The notes under the pieces: generated by a model
Database searches by the model: none
What the model was told of the DNA's origin: nothing
Seen by the model: the letters and a program-made list of their open reading frames with translations, nothing else
Shown: positions 9,074-17,458 of the stretch, piece after piece
Layout of the letters: every line of letters starts with the position of its first letter
How positions within the stretch are numbered: the stretch's first letter is position 1
From: Siminovitchia thermophila
Lineage (GTDB): Bacteria; Bacillota; Bacilli; Bacillales; Bacillaceae_C
Direction of reading: 5' to 3'
NCBI RefSeq assembly: GCF_016909185.1
Contig: NZ_JAFBFH010000007.1
Span: forward strand, 1 to 64,000
Length of the DNA stretch: 64,000 nt
Translations under genes and position numbers: made by a program

Positions 9074-10354
9074 TTAGTCATTCGCTAGCTTCAATTTTTC
9101 CAACAGTCTAAAGAACAAGCTCAATATGATGGCAACGACGGTCGCCAATCCCATTCCGGCCAATGAAACCGCGCCGATGTGAATGGTTGCGCCGCTGATT
9201 CCGATGGCGAGTACGACACATGTCAAGATCATATTGTGAGATGTGTTGTAATTGACATTTGCCTCAACGAGCATCCGGATGCCGCTAACTCCGATAATTC
9301 CGAAGAGCAGAAGGGATATTCCGCCCATGACGGGCGCCGGGATCGACGAGATGAGAGCCGCTAATTTACCGCAAAAGGAAAGAATAATGGCAATACAAGC
9401 AGCGATGCCGATAATCCAGGTTGAGTAAACCCTTGTAATGGCAAGCACACCGATATTTTCTCCGTACGTTGTGTTGGGAGTTGACCCGACAAAACTTGAA
9501 ATGATGGTGGAAATCCCGTTGCTCATTAATGAACGGTCTAACCCGGGATCTTTAACCAAGTCTTTTTTGACAATATTCCCCGTTACGACCAGGTGGCCGA
9601 TGTGTTCAGGGACGAGTACAAGAGCTGCGGGCAGGATTAAAAAGATATCCGCCCAATTGAATTTCATCGCATAGTATGTGGGCATTGTAATCCAATCTGC
9701 TTCTTGGACAGCCGTTAAATCGACCATGTTCATTGATAAGGCAATTACATATCCCGCAACAATTCCAAGCAGGATGGGAATGATTTTTAAAAATCCCCGA
9801 AGTGTGACCCAGCATACGATCGTAATTCCAAGGGTTAACAAGGAAACGGTAATCGTCTCGGGATCGGGCTTCCAATTGGCCGCGGCGTCCTCCGGTTTTA
9901 CCAAACCAGCCATTCCGGCTGCGACTGGAACAAGTTCGAGACCGATGACAGCGACGATCGCTCCCATGGCGGCGGGCGGGAATATGACATCAATCCACGC
10001 GGTTCCCACCAGCTTGACAATGAGCGCAACGAGTATAAGGATAATCCCGACAACAAGGAATCCGCCGAGTGCGTAGGCATAGCCCTTTCCTCCGGAATAA
10101 TTGCCCAAAACGGCAAATACGGGAGAAATAAAGGCGAAACTGGAGCCGAGATAAGCTGGTATTTTCCCTTTTGTGATAAAAATATAGAGCAATGTGCCGA
10201 TTCCATTCATGAGTAAAATGGTTGCGGGGTCAACCTGAAACAATAATGGAACCAAAACGGTGGAACCAAACATGGCGAATAAGTGCTGGAAGCTTAATGG
10301 CAAGCTTTGTAAAATAGGCAGTCGTTCATCGACCTGAATCTCTCGTTGGCTCAT
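9074..10354 (-). CDS. pyrP: Uracil permease PyrP (NCS2 family)
   Basis: A 426-aa NCS2/UraA-type nucleobase:H+ symporter in the membrane. Family motifs are visible: VPEHIGHL and GSTPNTTYGENIG, with 12-14 hydrophobic segments. The ATG at 10354 (MSQREIQVDERL) has GAGGGAG about 9 nt upstream; the upstream extension of the frame lies in the leader. A complete PyrR-type attenuator precedes it, which supports uracil rather than xanthine or guanine as substrate. Here it is a single gene, away from the pyr biosynthetic operon. Confidence 0.93.
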   Translation of the reverse strand: MSQREIQVDERLPILQSLPLSFQHLFAMFGSTVLVPLLFQVDPATILLMNGIGTLLYIFITKGKIPAYLGSSFAFISPVFAVLGNYSGGKGYAYALGGFLVVGIILILVALIVKLVGTAWIDVIFPPAAMGAIVAVIGLELVPVAAGMAGLVKPEDAAANWKPDPETITVSLLTLGITIVCWVTLRGFLKIIPILLGIVAGYVIALSMNMVDLTAVQEADWITMPTYYAMKFNWADIFLILPAALVLVPEHIGHLVVTGNIVKKDLVKDPGLDRSLMSNGISTIISSFVGSTPNTTYGENIGVLAITRVYSTWIIGIAACIAIILSFCGKLAALISSIPAPVMGGISLLLFGIIGVSGIRMLVEANVNYNTSHNMILTCVVLAIGISGATIHIGAVSLAGMGLATVVAIILSLFFRLLEKLKLAND

Positions 10355-10379
10355 TCTTTTCTCTCCCTCACTGTTATTT

Positions 10380-10500
10380 GTCCGCAAAAAAAGCACCTTG
10401 TCCGATAGTGGGCAAGGTGCTGGGTATTTTGCATGGAAAATCTACCGTTTATATACGGTTGATCGGATACCTTGCCAGCCTCACGGGACCGGTTTAAAGG
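10380..10500 (-). promoter_or_regulatory. PyrR-dependent attenuator leader of pyrP
   Basis: Read on the minus strand, GGTCCCGTGAGGCTGGCAAGG (10470-10490) contains the conserved PyrR-binding loop TCCCGTGAGGCTGGCAAGG. Downstream is an intrinsic terminator AGCACCTTG...CAAGGTGCT plus T7 (10386-10421). GGCAAGGT next to the PyrR loop can pair with ACCTTGCC of the terminator arm, giving the antiterminator. UMP/UTP-bound PyrR would favour termination. Confidence 0.92.
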
Positions 10501-10525
10501 CAAATATGATGAAATTGTCTTAAGT

Positions 10526-10554
10526 ATTATGGCAGGTAGCGTGTGGAAAGTCAA
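10526..10554 (-). promoter_or_regulatory. Promoter of pyrP
   Basis: On the minus strand there is a -35 TTGACT (10554-10549) and a -10 CATAAT (10531-10526) separated by exactly 17 bp, just upstream of the PyrR leader. Confidence 0.8.
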
Positions 10555-10578
10555 CTGTTTAAGCGAAAATAAATCAAT

Positions 10579-11835
10579 TCATCGACCAATATTGTGCAAG
10601 CTTTCCGCGCGTTCCTCAAACAATTTACAAATCTCAACAATCGTAAGGACAGCTTTTTCCATCACGTCAACAGACGCAAACTCATAGGGACCGTGGAAAT
10701 TTTCTCCTCCTGTAAAAATATTTGGCGTCGGCAGTCCCATGAACGATAGCTGGGAGCCGTCCGTACCGCCCCGGATTGGGAGGATAACCGGTTCAATCTG
10801 CAGCCGTTTCATGGCATCTGCGGCAATATCGACAATTTCTTTGACGGGTTCAATTTTCTCTCGCATATTGTAATATTGGTCTTTTACATTGACGGATACG
10901 CGTCCAGGTCCGTATTTTTCATCAAGCCTGCTGGCAATGGTTTGGACAAGCGCTTTTTTCTCGGCAAATTTCTGCCGGTCAAAGTCGCGAATGATATAGT
11001 GAAGGTTTGTTTCCTCGACATCTCCCCGGATCGATAAAAGGTGGAAAAAGCCTTCGTATCCGTCCGTTAGCTCCGGAGTTTCATCGGCCGGAAGCTGGGC
11101 GTGAAATGCCATCGCGAGCTTTTGTGAATTCACCATGATCCCTTTGGCTGATCCCGGATGTATATTTGTACCTTTGCAAGTGACATGAGCACTTGCCGCA
11201 TGAAAACTTTCATACTGTAGCTCGCCAAGTTTCCCGCCGTCTACTGTATAGGCAAAAGCCGCGTTAAACGCCTTTACATCAAATTTATGTGGTCCACGGC
11301 CAATTTCTTCATCCGGTGTAAAAGCGACCCGTACTTTGCCATGTTTTATTTCCGGGTGCTGTAATAAATAATTCATTGCTGTCATGATCTCGGCAATCCC
11401 CGCTTTATTGTCGGCGCCAAGCAAGGTTGTCCCATCCGTGGTTATAAGCGTATGTCCTGTATAATCCAATAAGGACGGAAATTCTTTTGGGGATAAGACC
11501 CGCTTTTTGTCTTCATTCAATATAATGTCTTTCCCGTCATAGTTTTCAATCATTTGCGGATTTACCCCAGTCCCGGTGAAATCTGTGGCCGTGTCCATAT
11601 GGGCCAAAAATCCGATTGTTGGGACATCTTTGTCAGTATTGGACGGGAGTGTGGCCATGACATATCCATTTTCATCAACAGTGACATCTTTCATCCCTAT
11701 GGCTTTTAATTCATCCACGAGCTGACGAGCCAGCGTCCATTGCCCGGGAGTGGATGGACATGAATCGCTGTTGGCGTCGGACTGGGTATCAATCTTCACA
11801 TAGGAAACAAATCTTTTAATGATTTCGTTTTTCAA
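10579..11835 (-). CDS. pepT: Peptidase T (tripeptide aminopeptidase)
   Basis: A 418-aa M20B metallopeptidase that removes the N-terminal residue from tripeptides in the cytosol. Metal-ligand segments are present: [29 protein letters not shown] and the C-terminal [12 protein letters not shown] chose the TTG start at 11835 ([13 protein letters not shown]) because AAAGGAG lies 9 nt upstream; an in-frame ATG 15 codons earlier lacks a site. It is transcribed in the same direction as pyrP but separated by pyrP's own promoter. Confidence 0.93.
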   Translation of the reverse strand: MKNEIIKRFVSYVKIDTQSDANSDSCPSTPGQWTLARQLVDELKAIGMKDVTVDENGYVMATLPSNTDKDVPTIGFLAHMDTATDFTGTGVNPQMIENYDGKDIILNEDKKRVLSPKEFPSLLDYTGHTLITTDGTTLLGADNKAGIAEIMTAMNYLLQHPEIKHGKVRVAFTPDEEIGRGPHKFDVKAFNAAFAYTVDGGKLGELQYESFHAASAHVTCKGTNIHPGSAKGIMVNSQKLAMAFHAQLPADETPELTDGYEGFFHLLSIRGDVEETNLHYIIRDFDRQKFAEKKALVQTIASRLDEKYGPGRVSVNVKDQYYNMREKIEPVKEIVDIAADAMKRLQIEPVILPIRGGTDGSQLSFMGLPTPNIFTGGENFHGPYEFASVDVMEKAVLTIVEICKLFEERAESLHNIGR

Positions 11836-11885
11836 CGTTTCAATCTCCTTTCTGTGTGATGTAAAGGGAAGGGAATACAATATAC

Positions 11886-11923
11886 AAAAAAGTAGCCGAT
11901 TGTCTTATGAAAAGCAATCGGCT
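11886..11923 (-). terminator. Terminator of HxlR/membrane-protein operon
   Basis: Minus-strand stem AGCCGATTG/CAATCGGCT followed by ACTTTTTTG, 27 bp after the stop of the small membrane protein gene. Confidence 0.85.
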
Positions 11924-11949
11924 TTACGCATTTGTTGTTTTCTCGGTTA

Positions 11950-12141
11950 CTACTGCTTAGCTAATCGCCGACGAAACACTAAAGCCGAAATAGTGAATAT
12001 AACGAAAGCTGCTATTGAACCGGCAGTAACTATCTTTAATACATTTCCTATTGGAGTGCTGAATAATAAAGCAACCGAGATGACTAGGACGCCACCAGTT
12101 AACCCCATCCCTAAAATTGAGAACGCTAAAATTTTATTCAT
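11950..12141 (-). CDS. Small two-helix membrane protein
   Basis: A 63-aa protein with two predicted transmembrane segments (residues ~5-29 and ~36-56) and a basic C-terminus FRRRLAKQ. The ATG at 12141 has AAGGTG 9 nt upstream. It follows the HxlR regulator gene by 22 bp and ends at a strong terminator, so the two are probably co-transcribed. I do not recognise the family. A role in the same electrophile-stress response is inferred only from position. Confidence 0.7.
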   Translation of the reverse strand: MNKILAFSILGMGLTGGVLVISVALLFSTPIGNVLKIVTAGSIAAFVIFTISALVFRRRLAKQ

Positions 12142-12163
12142 TCAATCAACACCTTACACGAAT

Positions 12164-12466
12164 TTAGATCCACTTTTCGCTCCATTTTTCAATTTCTTTC
12201 ATAATGGGACCAAGGGCCATTCCTTTTTCAGTCAGCGAATACTCTATCCTTACCGGGGTCTCCGGATATACTTCACGTTTGACGATGCCTTCTTTTTCGA
12301 GATCTTTTAAGCGCTCTGATAGTACGCGGGCACTGATCGGCATGGCTGCTTCCACAGTGCAGAAACGCTGCGGGCCATCCAACAACTGATGAATAATCAA
12401 CCCTGTCCATCGCTGTCCCAATATGCTCATCGCTTTTTCAAACTTCGGACATTTATTTGAATTCAT
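12164..12466 (-). CDS. HxlR/DUF24-type winged-helix regulator (YodB/CatR-like)
   Basis: A 100-aa HxlR-family repressor. CPKFEKAMSILGQRW at the N-terminus carries the Cys (residue 6) typical of the redox-sensing YodB/CatR group, followed by the winged helix (ISARVLSERLKDLEKEG) and EYSLTEKG. The frame is open to 12532, but those extra 22 codons run into repeat A; the ATG at 12466 has GAGGTGAGG 5 nt upstream. It is divergent from the glyoxalase/nitroreductase pair, as YodB-type regulators are from their targets. Quinone or diamide sensing is inferred from the family. Confidence 0.88.
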   Translation of the reverse strand: MNSNKCPKFEKAMSILGQRWTGLIIHQLLDGPQRFCTVEAAMPISARVLSERLKDLEKEGIVKREVYPETPVRIEYSLTEKGMALGPIMKEIEKWSEKWI

Positions 12467-12488
12467 TGTCCTCACCTCGCTCATCATC

Positions 12489-12497
12489 ATTATATCA
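12489..12497 (-). promoter_or_regulatory. Extended -10 promoter of HxlR gene
   Basis: Minus-strand TGATATAAT (extended -10), with transcription expected to start about 16 nt before the ATG at 12466. No good -35 is seen. Repeat A begins 29 bp upstream of it. Confidence 0.6.
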
Positions 12498-12525
12498 CTA
12501 GAACCATGATTTTTATAAAATTTAT

Positions 12526-12679
12526 CCCGCATATAAGGTGCCGTAAGGCTCTCACTTCAAATTCTTGAGTGAATACAAAAAGTATAAGTGTGAGAAAACG
12601 GCACTTAAATGCCTGATTGGTTCAACTAACATTCAGTAGGAGAGAAAGAAAGTTCCTCCTGAATGAAGTTTCGCTTTAT
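12526..12679 (+). repeat. Repeat A unit between divergent HxlR and glyoxalase genes
   Basis: A 154-bp complete copy flanked by TTTAT on the left and ending in TTTAT. It lies between the HxlR promoter and the glyoxalase promoter/operator, so it lengthens the divergent control region without breaking either gene. Its left end, read backwards, offers ATGCGGGATAAA, an artificial upstream start for the HxlR frame. Confidence 0.92.
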
Positions 12680-12689
12680 TTTACACTAC

Positions 12690-12734
12690 TTGACAACTAA
12701 TGTTAACTAATATAAAGTTACTTACATAAAGTAA
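12690..12734 (+). promoter_or_regulatory. Promoter and operator of glyoxalase-nitroreductase operon
   Basis: -35 TTGACA at 12690-12695 and a candidate -10 TATAAA at 12711-12716 (15-bp spacer). Directly downstream is the inverted repeat TTACTT-N5-AAGTAA (12718-12734). Its position over the start site fits repression by the divergent HxlR regulator. Confidence 0.72.
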
Positions 12735-12764
12735 GTTATTGTTTTAGAAAGGAGGCATGAAAAA

Positions 12765-13619
12765 ATGGTTCATCCTATTGTTGGCACAATTCAGTTGACA
12801 GTCCGGGATTTGGAACGAGCCGCTGATTTTTACCAAAATATCCTCGGGCTTCGGTTGTTAAAAAGGACCGGAAGTGCCGCGGTGTTTACAGCAGACGGAA
12901 AAAGGGCCTTGCTGGCGCTTGAGGAAAACAAGCATGCCAAACCAAGAAAGGGTAGGACGACAGGATTGTATCATATGGCCTTTTTATTGCCGGACCGTTC
13001 GTCTCTTGCTGATGTATTACAGCATTTTATCGACATTCGTCTTCCTTTGCAAGGGGCGTCGGACCACCATGTCAGTGAAGCGATTTACCTGGCGGACCCG
13101 GAAGGAAATGGAATTGAAATATATGCGGATAGATCGCCTGATACATGGCGGAAAGGTGATCAAATATTTATGACGACTGCGGCGCTAAATGTAGAAAATC
13201 TCATGGAGGATGCTTCCGAGTCCGGCTGGAAAGGTATGCCTTCAGCAACCGTGATGGGTCATATCCACTTGCAAGTAGCGGATTTAGTTTCTTCGGAGCA
13301 CTTTTACTGTGATGGACTTGGTTTTGACAAGATTCTCCATTATGGCAGCCAAGCCTTATTTATTTCCAAGCACCGCTATCACCATCATATTGGTTTAAAT
13401 ACGTGGAATAGCGCGGGGGCGCCGCCTCCTGAAGAAAACAGCACAGGATTAAAGCGGTATTCTCTTCTTTTTTCGAGTGAAGAGGAGCGGGAGAAAGCGG
13501 TCCGGCGATTGGATAAAATCAATGTCTCCATTTTTAGGGAAAAGGGCATCATAATAGTAAAAGATCCATCTGATATTCAAATCAAGTTAGAAGTTGACCA
13601 TAAAGGAGAGCATGAATGA
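12765..13619 (+). CDS. Two-domain glyoxalase/extradiol dioxygenase (CatE/MhqO-like)
   Basis: A 284-aa vicinal-oxygen-chelate protein with two tandem glyoxalase folds (residues ~4-125 and ~155-275). Candidate metal ligands include His in MGHIHLQV, His in HHHIGLNTW and Glu in GIEIYADR. The family includes catechol 2,3-dioxygenase CatE and the hydroquinone dioxygenase MhqO, which ring-cleave quinone-derived substrates. The strong AAAGGAGG sits 12 nt before the ATG. Its stop overlaps the nitroreductase start, so the two are translationally coupled. The substrate is inferred from the context of an HxlR repressor and a nitroreductase. Confidence 0.85.
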   Translation: MVHPIVGTIQLTVRDLERAADFYQNILGLRLLKRTGSAAVFTADGKRALLALEENKHAKPRKGRTTGLYHMAFLLPDRSSLADVLQHFIDIRLPLQGASDHHVSEAIYLADPEGNGIEIYADRSPDTWRKGDQIFMTTAALNVENLMEDASESGWKGMPSATVMGHIHLQVADLVSSEHFYCDGLGFDKILHYGSQALFISKHRYHHHIGLNTWNSAGAPPPEENSTGLKRYSLLFSSEEEREKAVRRLDKINVSIFREKGIIIVKDPSDIQIKLEVDHKGEHE

Positions 13620-14227
13620 TGATTCAAACAAAACAAGATTTTTTAAAAGCTGTGAAAGAAAGACGTTCTTACTATGCCATTAGCAAGAAATCGGATATCT
13701 CTGATGAACAGATTGAAGAAATCATCGCAAATGCCATCAAGTATACACCAACAGCTTTTAACTCCCAAAGCGGCAGGGCAGTATTGCTGCTCGGAGAAAA
13801 TCACGATAAGCTTTGGAATATAACGGAAGCGGTTCTAAGGGAAATGGTTCCCGAACAAGACTTTGAGCCAACCGCTCAAAAAATGGAAGGCTTTCGGAAT
13901 GGCTATGGAACCATCCTTTTCTTTGAAGATCAATCGGTCGTAAAATCATTGCAGGAATCATTTCCGACATATGCCGATAAGTTTCCGGATTATTCCTTGC
14001 AGTCATCCGGAATGTTGCAATATATCGTGTGGACGGCCTTGGAAATAGAAGGATTTGGCGCATCGTTGCAGCATTACCAGCCGTTAATAGACGAAGCTGT
14101 GCATAAAATATGGAACATTCCATCCGATTGGAAACTTCTTGCCCAAATGCCTTTCGGAAAGCCGACGGCCCAGCCGGGTGAAAAAGAATTCAAAAGCATC
14201 GAAGAGCGCTTCAAAGTGTTTAAGTAA
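13616..14227 (+). CDS. Nitroreductase family protein (YodC/Hbn1-like)
   Basis: A 203-aa FMN-dependent nitroreductase fold. The N-terminal RRSYYAISKKSDIS and the TPTAFNSQSGRAVLLLG segment match the FMN-binding region of the YodC/HBN1 group. Such enzymes reduce quinones or nitro compounds with NAD(P)H. It overlaps the preceding gene by 4 nt. In B. subtilis the homologous yodC is repressed by the HxlR-family YodB, so the arrangement here looks like one electrophile-response unit. Confidence 0.88.
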   Translation: MMIQTKQDFLKAVKERRSYYAISKKSDISDEQIEEIIANAIKYTPTAFNSQSGRAVLLLGENHDKLWNITEAVLREMVPEQDFEPTAQKMEGFRNGYGTILFFEDQSVVKSLQESFPTYADKFPDYSLQSSGMLQYIVWTALEIEGFGASLQHYQPLIDEAVHKIWNIPSDWKLLAQMPFGKPTAQPGEKEFKSIEERFKVFK

Positions 14228-14449
14228 ATAGAGAGGTTCCAAAAGGAAGGACGCCTTTTTGTATAATGGGAACACTCCAATTAGTGTACTTTGTGCCGAA
14301 TATTGGAGAAACAAGCAATAAATCAGCCATTAAAAGGGTTGTGCAAACAAAGTCAAATGAGAGATTTGATGTCAAAGAAGTTTGTACGAATGAGCACATT
14401 GGTTTTTTTCAGCACACAAGGTTTTTATAATGAGGAGAAAAAGCCGGGG

Positions 14450-14711
14450 CATAAGAGTGGCTATTCATACAAATTGTGAAAGTAAAATCGCGTGAAATCA
14501 AGGTTTTTCAATTTGATTTCACGCGGTTTATCCCGCATGTAAGGTACCGTATACAGCAATTTTAGACCTGAGTTGTGCAAAATAGTGAGAGAAAACGGCA
14601 CCTAAAATCCCGATTGGTTCAACTAACATTCAGTAGGAGCTGAAAGAAAGCTCCTACTGAAAGAAGTTTCACCTTATTCATTTTTATAGGGATTTGTCCC
14701 TGCCTTCATCT
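14450..14711 (+). repeat. Repeat B, copy interrupted by repeat A
   Basis: The same architecture as 4248-4385: left end AAGCCGGGGCATAAG, a 13-bp perfect inner stem CGCGTGAAATCAA (14489-14501)/TTGATTTCACGCG (14513-14525) and right end TTTGTCCCTGCC. The sequence after GCGGTTTAT is displaced by a complete repeat A and resumes at 14678 with TCATTTTTATAGGG. Confidence 0.82.
14532..14677 (+). repeat. Repeat A unit inserted in repeat B
   Basis: A 146-bp unit from CCCGCATGTAAGG to CACCTTAT. The left hairpin arm is the most divergent in the window (GGTACCGT against ACGGCACC, with a different inner part). Comparison with the empty site at 4349 gives the boundaries: GCGGTTTAT, then the unit, then TCATTTT. 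Confidence 0.92.
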
Positions 14712-14984
14712 TTGCTTGGGCGTTTTCTTTGAACATCTCTGTTTTTGGTCATGAATCAATCGAACATCATCACATACATTTCGATTATCTTCGTTTTCCG
14801 GGAATTCCGCTTATCGTTTATTCTGGTTGTGATTCGCTAAGGTGGTTTCTCGCTACTCTCTCTATTTCCGGCTGTATGAATCCTGCAACATCAGGTCGAG
14901 CAAATTGCTTGGTTTCAAAGGCTTTCCCGTGAGTCTCATGTTGGAAGTATACAATTTTTTGCGGTGAAATTGTCCAATATATGG

Positions 14985-15677
14985 TTAGTTTGATAGCTGT
15001 TGAATATCCTTTTCCCGAATAGTCTTATTGCTTGTAAAAGATCCGGAGAATTTTACATATCCGGGCATTTTTTGCCCCTCTACAACATTTGCGTTAATGG
15101 TCACGGAGTCGTATACATAGTGATTTGCGTTTAATAATTGTTGAATTGCTTTCATGGTATTGGCCACATCTTTTTTTGTTTTTCCGTCTGCCTGAATCAT
15201 CATATGAATGTGCATCGGTTTCGCAAGGGGACCCGTCTTACTCCATTTCGTATTCGAATCCAACGTTCCTGTTAAACTATCCAGTTGCACTTCTACATGG
15301 ATGATGTCGGGCACATCTTTTATTAGTAATTCCCTGATTTCTTCGGACGCTTCATTTTCCAGTCTATCCCTAAGAGATGTATCCCTTTTGGCGTCAAAGG
15401 CGACCTTCGGTTGCAAAGCTCCCGTTACTTCAAACTCGAACCCTTTCTCACTTGCTACCTGTTCACCTTCATACGTGTAACCGCCGATTTTCAAATTGAA
15501 AAAGCCGTCAAGGATGTGGAATGGTTCATTAAGATATGTTTTCGTCAGATAGCTGTCCAATGCTTGCTTGGAAAAAAGGTCGCTAACGGCATTTCCGTTA
15601 AAGTCAATGTAGAAAAAAAGTGTGGGAGCCCATAGCATAATGATCAATGAGCCATAGATCCGTTTTTTCTTTTTCAT
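14985..15677 (-). CDS. Membrane-anchored extracytoplasmic protein of ECF-sigma operon
   Basis: A 230-aa protein with a basic N-terminus (MKKKKR) and one transmembrane segment (~8-25), followed by an extracellular domain rich in beta/alpha alternation. It resembles the DUF4030-type proteins of Bacillus, though I am not certain. Its ATG overlaps the anti-sigma stop by 4 nt, so it is the third gene of a sigma/anti-sigma operon. The likely role is as an envelope partner of that signalling unit. Function is not known from sequence. Confidence 0.72.
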   Translation of the reverse strand: MKKKKRIYGSLIIMLWAPTLFFYIDFNGNAVSDLFSKQALDSYLTKTYLNEPFHILDGFFNLKIGGYTYEGEQVASEKGFEFEVTGALQPKVAFDAKRDTSLRDRLENEASEEIRELLIKDVPDIIHVEVQLDSLTGTLDSNTKWSKTGPLAKPMHIHMMIQADGKTKKDVANTMKAIQQLLNANHYVYDSVTINANVVEGQKMPGYVKFSGSFTSNKTIREKDIQQLSN

Positions 15678-16216
15678 ACGCTTCTAACCTCTTTCAACCA
15701 TTTTAAAAGCAGGAGAGCCATGAGGCTTCCGACAAGCGCAAACACCAGATGAATCAAAGCGAGAAAAGCTGCGCCAAGCAGCATCTCCAGAGCGAATAGG
15801 CTGGCTTGCGTTGAATCCACCAATGACCAAATGAAGCTGGGCAAAAAAGTGATCGCTGTCACCATTACAAAATGTTTATAAAAGAGATATAGGACAAACC
15901 CGAAAATGGTATATGTCAAGACGAATACTAAGTGATTATTGAGCAAGGATGTTATGAGCGCGAAAAAGAATGAAATTGTCACAAAGATTATTTGATAAAC
16001 CGCTAATTTCAAGTAGATATTGGCAAACATTTTATCGTTGTCAATCGGGGAAGGAATGACGGCATTTTCAATGGGCTCACTTGTCGATTTCGCATATTCG
16101 CGGCAGTTGTCACATGATGCCAAATGCTCCTTCAGCCAGGAAGCTGTTTCTTCATGAAGAAGCCCTTCGTGATTCAAAGGCAGCAAATCTTTGGCGATAT
16201 AACAATCTTTATTCAT
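15674..16216 (-). CDS. Zinc-finger anti-sigma factor, multi-pass
   Basis: A 180-aa protein. The N-terminal cytoplasmic domain has the anti-sigma zinc motif: Cys5, then His31-x3-Cys35-x2-Cys38. It is followed by about four transmembrane segments (from ~67 to the C-terminus). It should hold the ECF sigma factor encoded just upstream at the membrane. It overlaps the sigma gene by 8 nt and the third gene by 4 nt, so the stoichiometry is coupled. Confidence 0.85.
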   Translation of the reverse strand: MNKDCYIAKDLLPLNHEGLLHEETASWLKEHLASCDNCREYAKSTSEPIENAVIPSPIDNDKMFANIYLKLAVYQIIFVTISFFFALITSLLNNHLVFVLTYTIFGFVLYLFYKHFVMVTAITFLPSFIWSLVDSTQASLFALEMLLGAAFLALIHLVFALVGSLMALLLLKWLKEVRSV

Positions 16217-16706
16217 TGACCGACCTCATCTCTTTTTTCAATTTCATTTTTGCTCTATGGAATGTTACCCTGGCATACAATTCACTTTCTCCTGTCAGGT
16301 CGCCAATTTCTTTAAAAGACAATTCTCCGTATATGCGGTACGTAACAATATCCCTCGATTTTTCATCCAATCTGGAAATGCGTTTGATCAGAGTGCGGCT
16401 GTCTTCGCGCAAGACGAAAAGGTCCTCAAGGGGGAGCGGCATTGCTCCTGCTTCGCATGCAAGCTTTTCTTGCAACAATTTGGAATACTTTTTTGAACGG
16501 TAAAACTTCTTTAGTCTGTTTTTGGCGATCGAGAAAACCCATGTATTGATTGAAGAATTTCCAGTAAAGCGGTGAAAACCTTTAAGCGCTTCATAAAAGA
16601 CGTCTTGGGTCAGGTCTTCGGCAATGAATGGATTGCCTGTTTTTACAAAGAAAAAAGCAAAAATCTTTCGCTGAATACGCCGATACAGATTTTCTAGATC
16701 ATTCAT
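16209..16706 (-). CDS. ECF RNA polymerase sigma factor
   Basis: A 165-aa ECF sigma factor. Region 2 (AEDLTQDVFYEALKGF, residues ~29-44, and the NTWVFSIAKNRLKKF core-binding/-10 segment) and region 4 (LSFKEIGDLTGES with the following helix) are complete. The start ATG has GGAGGGGG 7 nt upstream. Heads a three-gene operon with its anti-sigma factor. Such operons are usually autoregulated; I could not fix the ECF-type promoter with confidence. Confidence 0.9.
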   Translation of the reverse strand: MNDLENLYRRIQRKIFAFFFVKTGNPFIAEDLTQDVFYEALKGFHRFTGNSSINTWVFSIAKNRLKKFYRSKKYSKLLQEKLACEAGAMPLPLEDLFVLREDSRTLIKRISRLDEKSRDIVTYRIYGELSFKEIGDLTGESELYARVTFHRAKMKLKKEMRSVNE

Positions 16707-16765
16707 TTTGCCCCCTCCGAAATTCGTATCTATAAGATTAGTACCATGAAGGCGAAATTCGTTAC

Positions 16766-16819
16766 TTATGTTAACTAATATTTTTATCGGGTTGACAATT
16801 ATGCTTAAAATCTATTATT
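16766..16819 (+). promoter_or_regulatory. BirA-type operator and promoter of bioY-bioB
   Basis: Inverted half-sites TTATGTTAAC (16767-16776) and GGTTGACAAT (16790-16799), separated by about 14 bp, match the biotin repressor BirA operator pattern. The right half-site contains the -35 TTGACA (16792-16797); a -10 lies around 16813-16820. Biotinyl-AMP-bound BirA would block the promoter. Confidence 0.8.
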
Positions 16820-16852
16820 CTCAACATAATACGAAAAAGGGAGTGATGTACA

Positions 16853-17443
16853 ATGGGCGCGTCGGCTGTAGGCGGTAAAAGCAGGATGAGAACACTGGAT
16901 ATGGTGTATATCAGCTTATTTTCCGCTTTGATGATGGTAGGGGCCAATATCACATCTTTTTTGCCCTTCATGGTTGTCGGCGGGGTACCCATCACCCTGC
17001 AGGCTTTTTTTGCGGTCTTGGCGGGGGCTTTTCTCGGCGGGCGTCTTGGAGCTGTTTCAATGGGTGTATATGCATTGATTGGTCTTATGGGAGCTCCGGT
17101 GTTTGCGCGGTTTCAAGGCGGCATTGGCCAAATCATTAGCCCTACCTTCGGATTTATCATTGCATTTGCGTTTACGGCATACATAACAGGAAAAATGGTT
17201 GAGAAAAACAAGAGCATGTTCCGATTTATCGTGGCGGCATTGATTGGAACGGCTTTCAGCTATGTGTTTGGAACGAATTGGATGTATATGGCATATAAAC
17301 TTTGGGCGCAGGCGCCAGCTGCTTTTTCCTATAAAATGGCTTGGGCATGGATGGCCGTTCCGCTTCCAAAAGATATTATTCTGGCGATATTTGCCGGGAT
17401 GTTTGCGCATCGGATGAGAAAGATTGTGAAAACAGGAAAGTAA
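16853..17443 (+). CDS. bioY: Biotin ECF-transporter substrate-binding subunit BioY
   Basis: A 196-aa membrane S component for biotin uptake with six hydrophobic segments. The family block GVPITLQAFFAVLAGAFLG and GAPVFARFQGGIGQI are present. It works alone or with the shared EcfA/A'/T module, which is not in this window. The ATG at 16853 follows GGGAGTG; an internal ATG (MRTLDMVYI) is also possible. A BirA-type operator lies upstream and bioB follows 15 bp downstream, so uptake and the last biosynthetic step share control. Confidence 0.93.
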   Translation: MGASAVGGKSRMRTLDMVYISLFSALMMVGANITSFLPFMVVGGVPITLQAFFAVLAGAFLGGRLGAVSMGVYALIGLMGAPVFARFQGGIGQIISPTFGFIIAFAFTAYITGKMVEKNKSMFRFIVAALIGTAFSYVFGTNWMYMAYKLWAQAPAAFSYKMAWAWMAVPLPKDIILAIFAGMFAHRMRKIVKTGK

Positions 17444-17458
17444 GGGGAGGATGGAACG

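Larger units (their letters stand above)
14228..14984. other. Gene-free region made of nested repeats
   Basis: Contains repeat B (14450-14531 plus 14678-14711) interrupted by repeat A. The rest, 14228-14449 and 14712-14984, shows no gene; a 67-codon frame at 14729-14932 has no ribosome-binding site and no recognisable motif. Confidence 0.6.

Noticed and set aside
14729-14932. 67-codon plus-strand open frame
   Set aside because: No ribosome-binding site, no motif and composition like the surrounding non-coding DNA.
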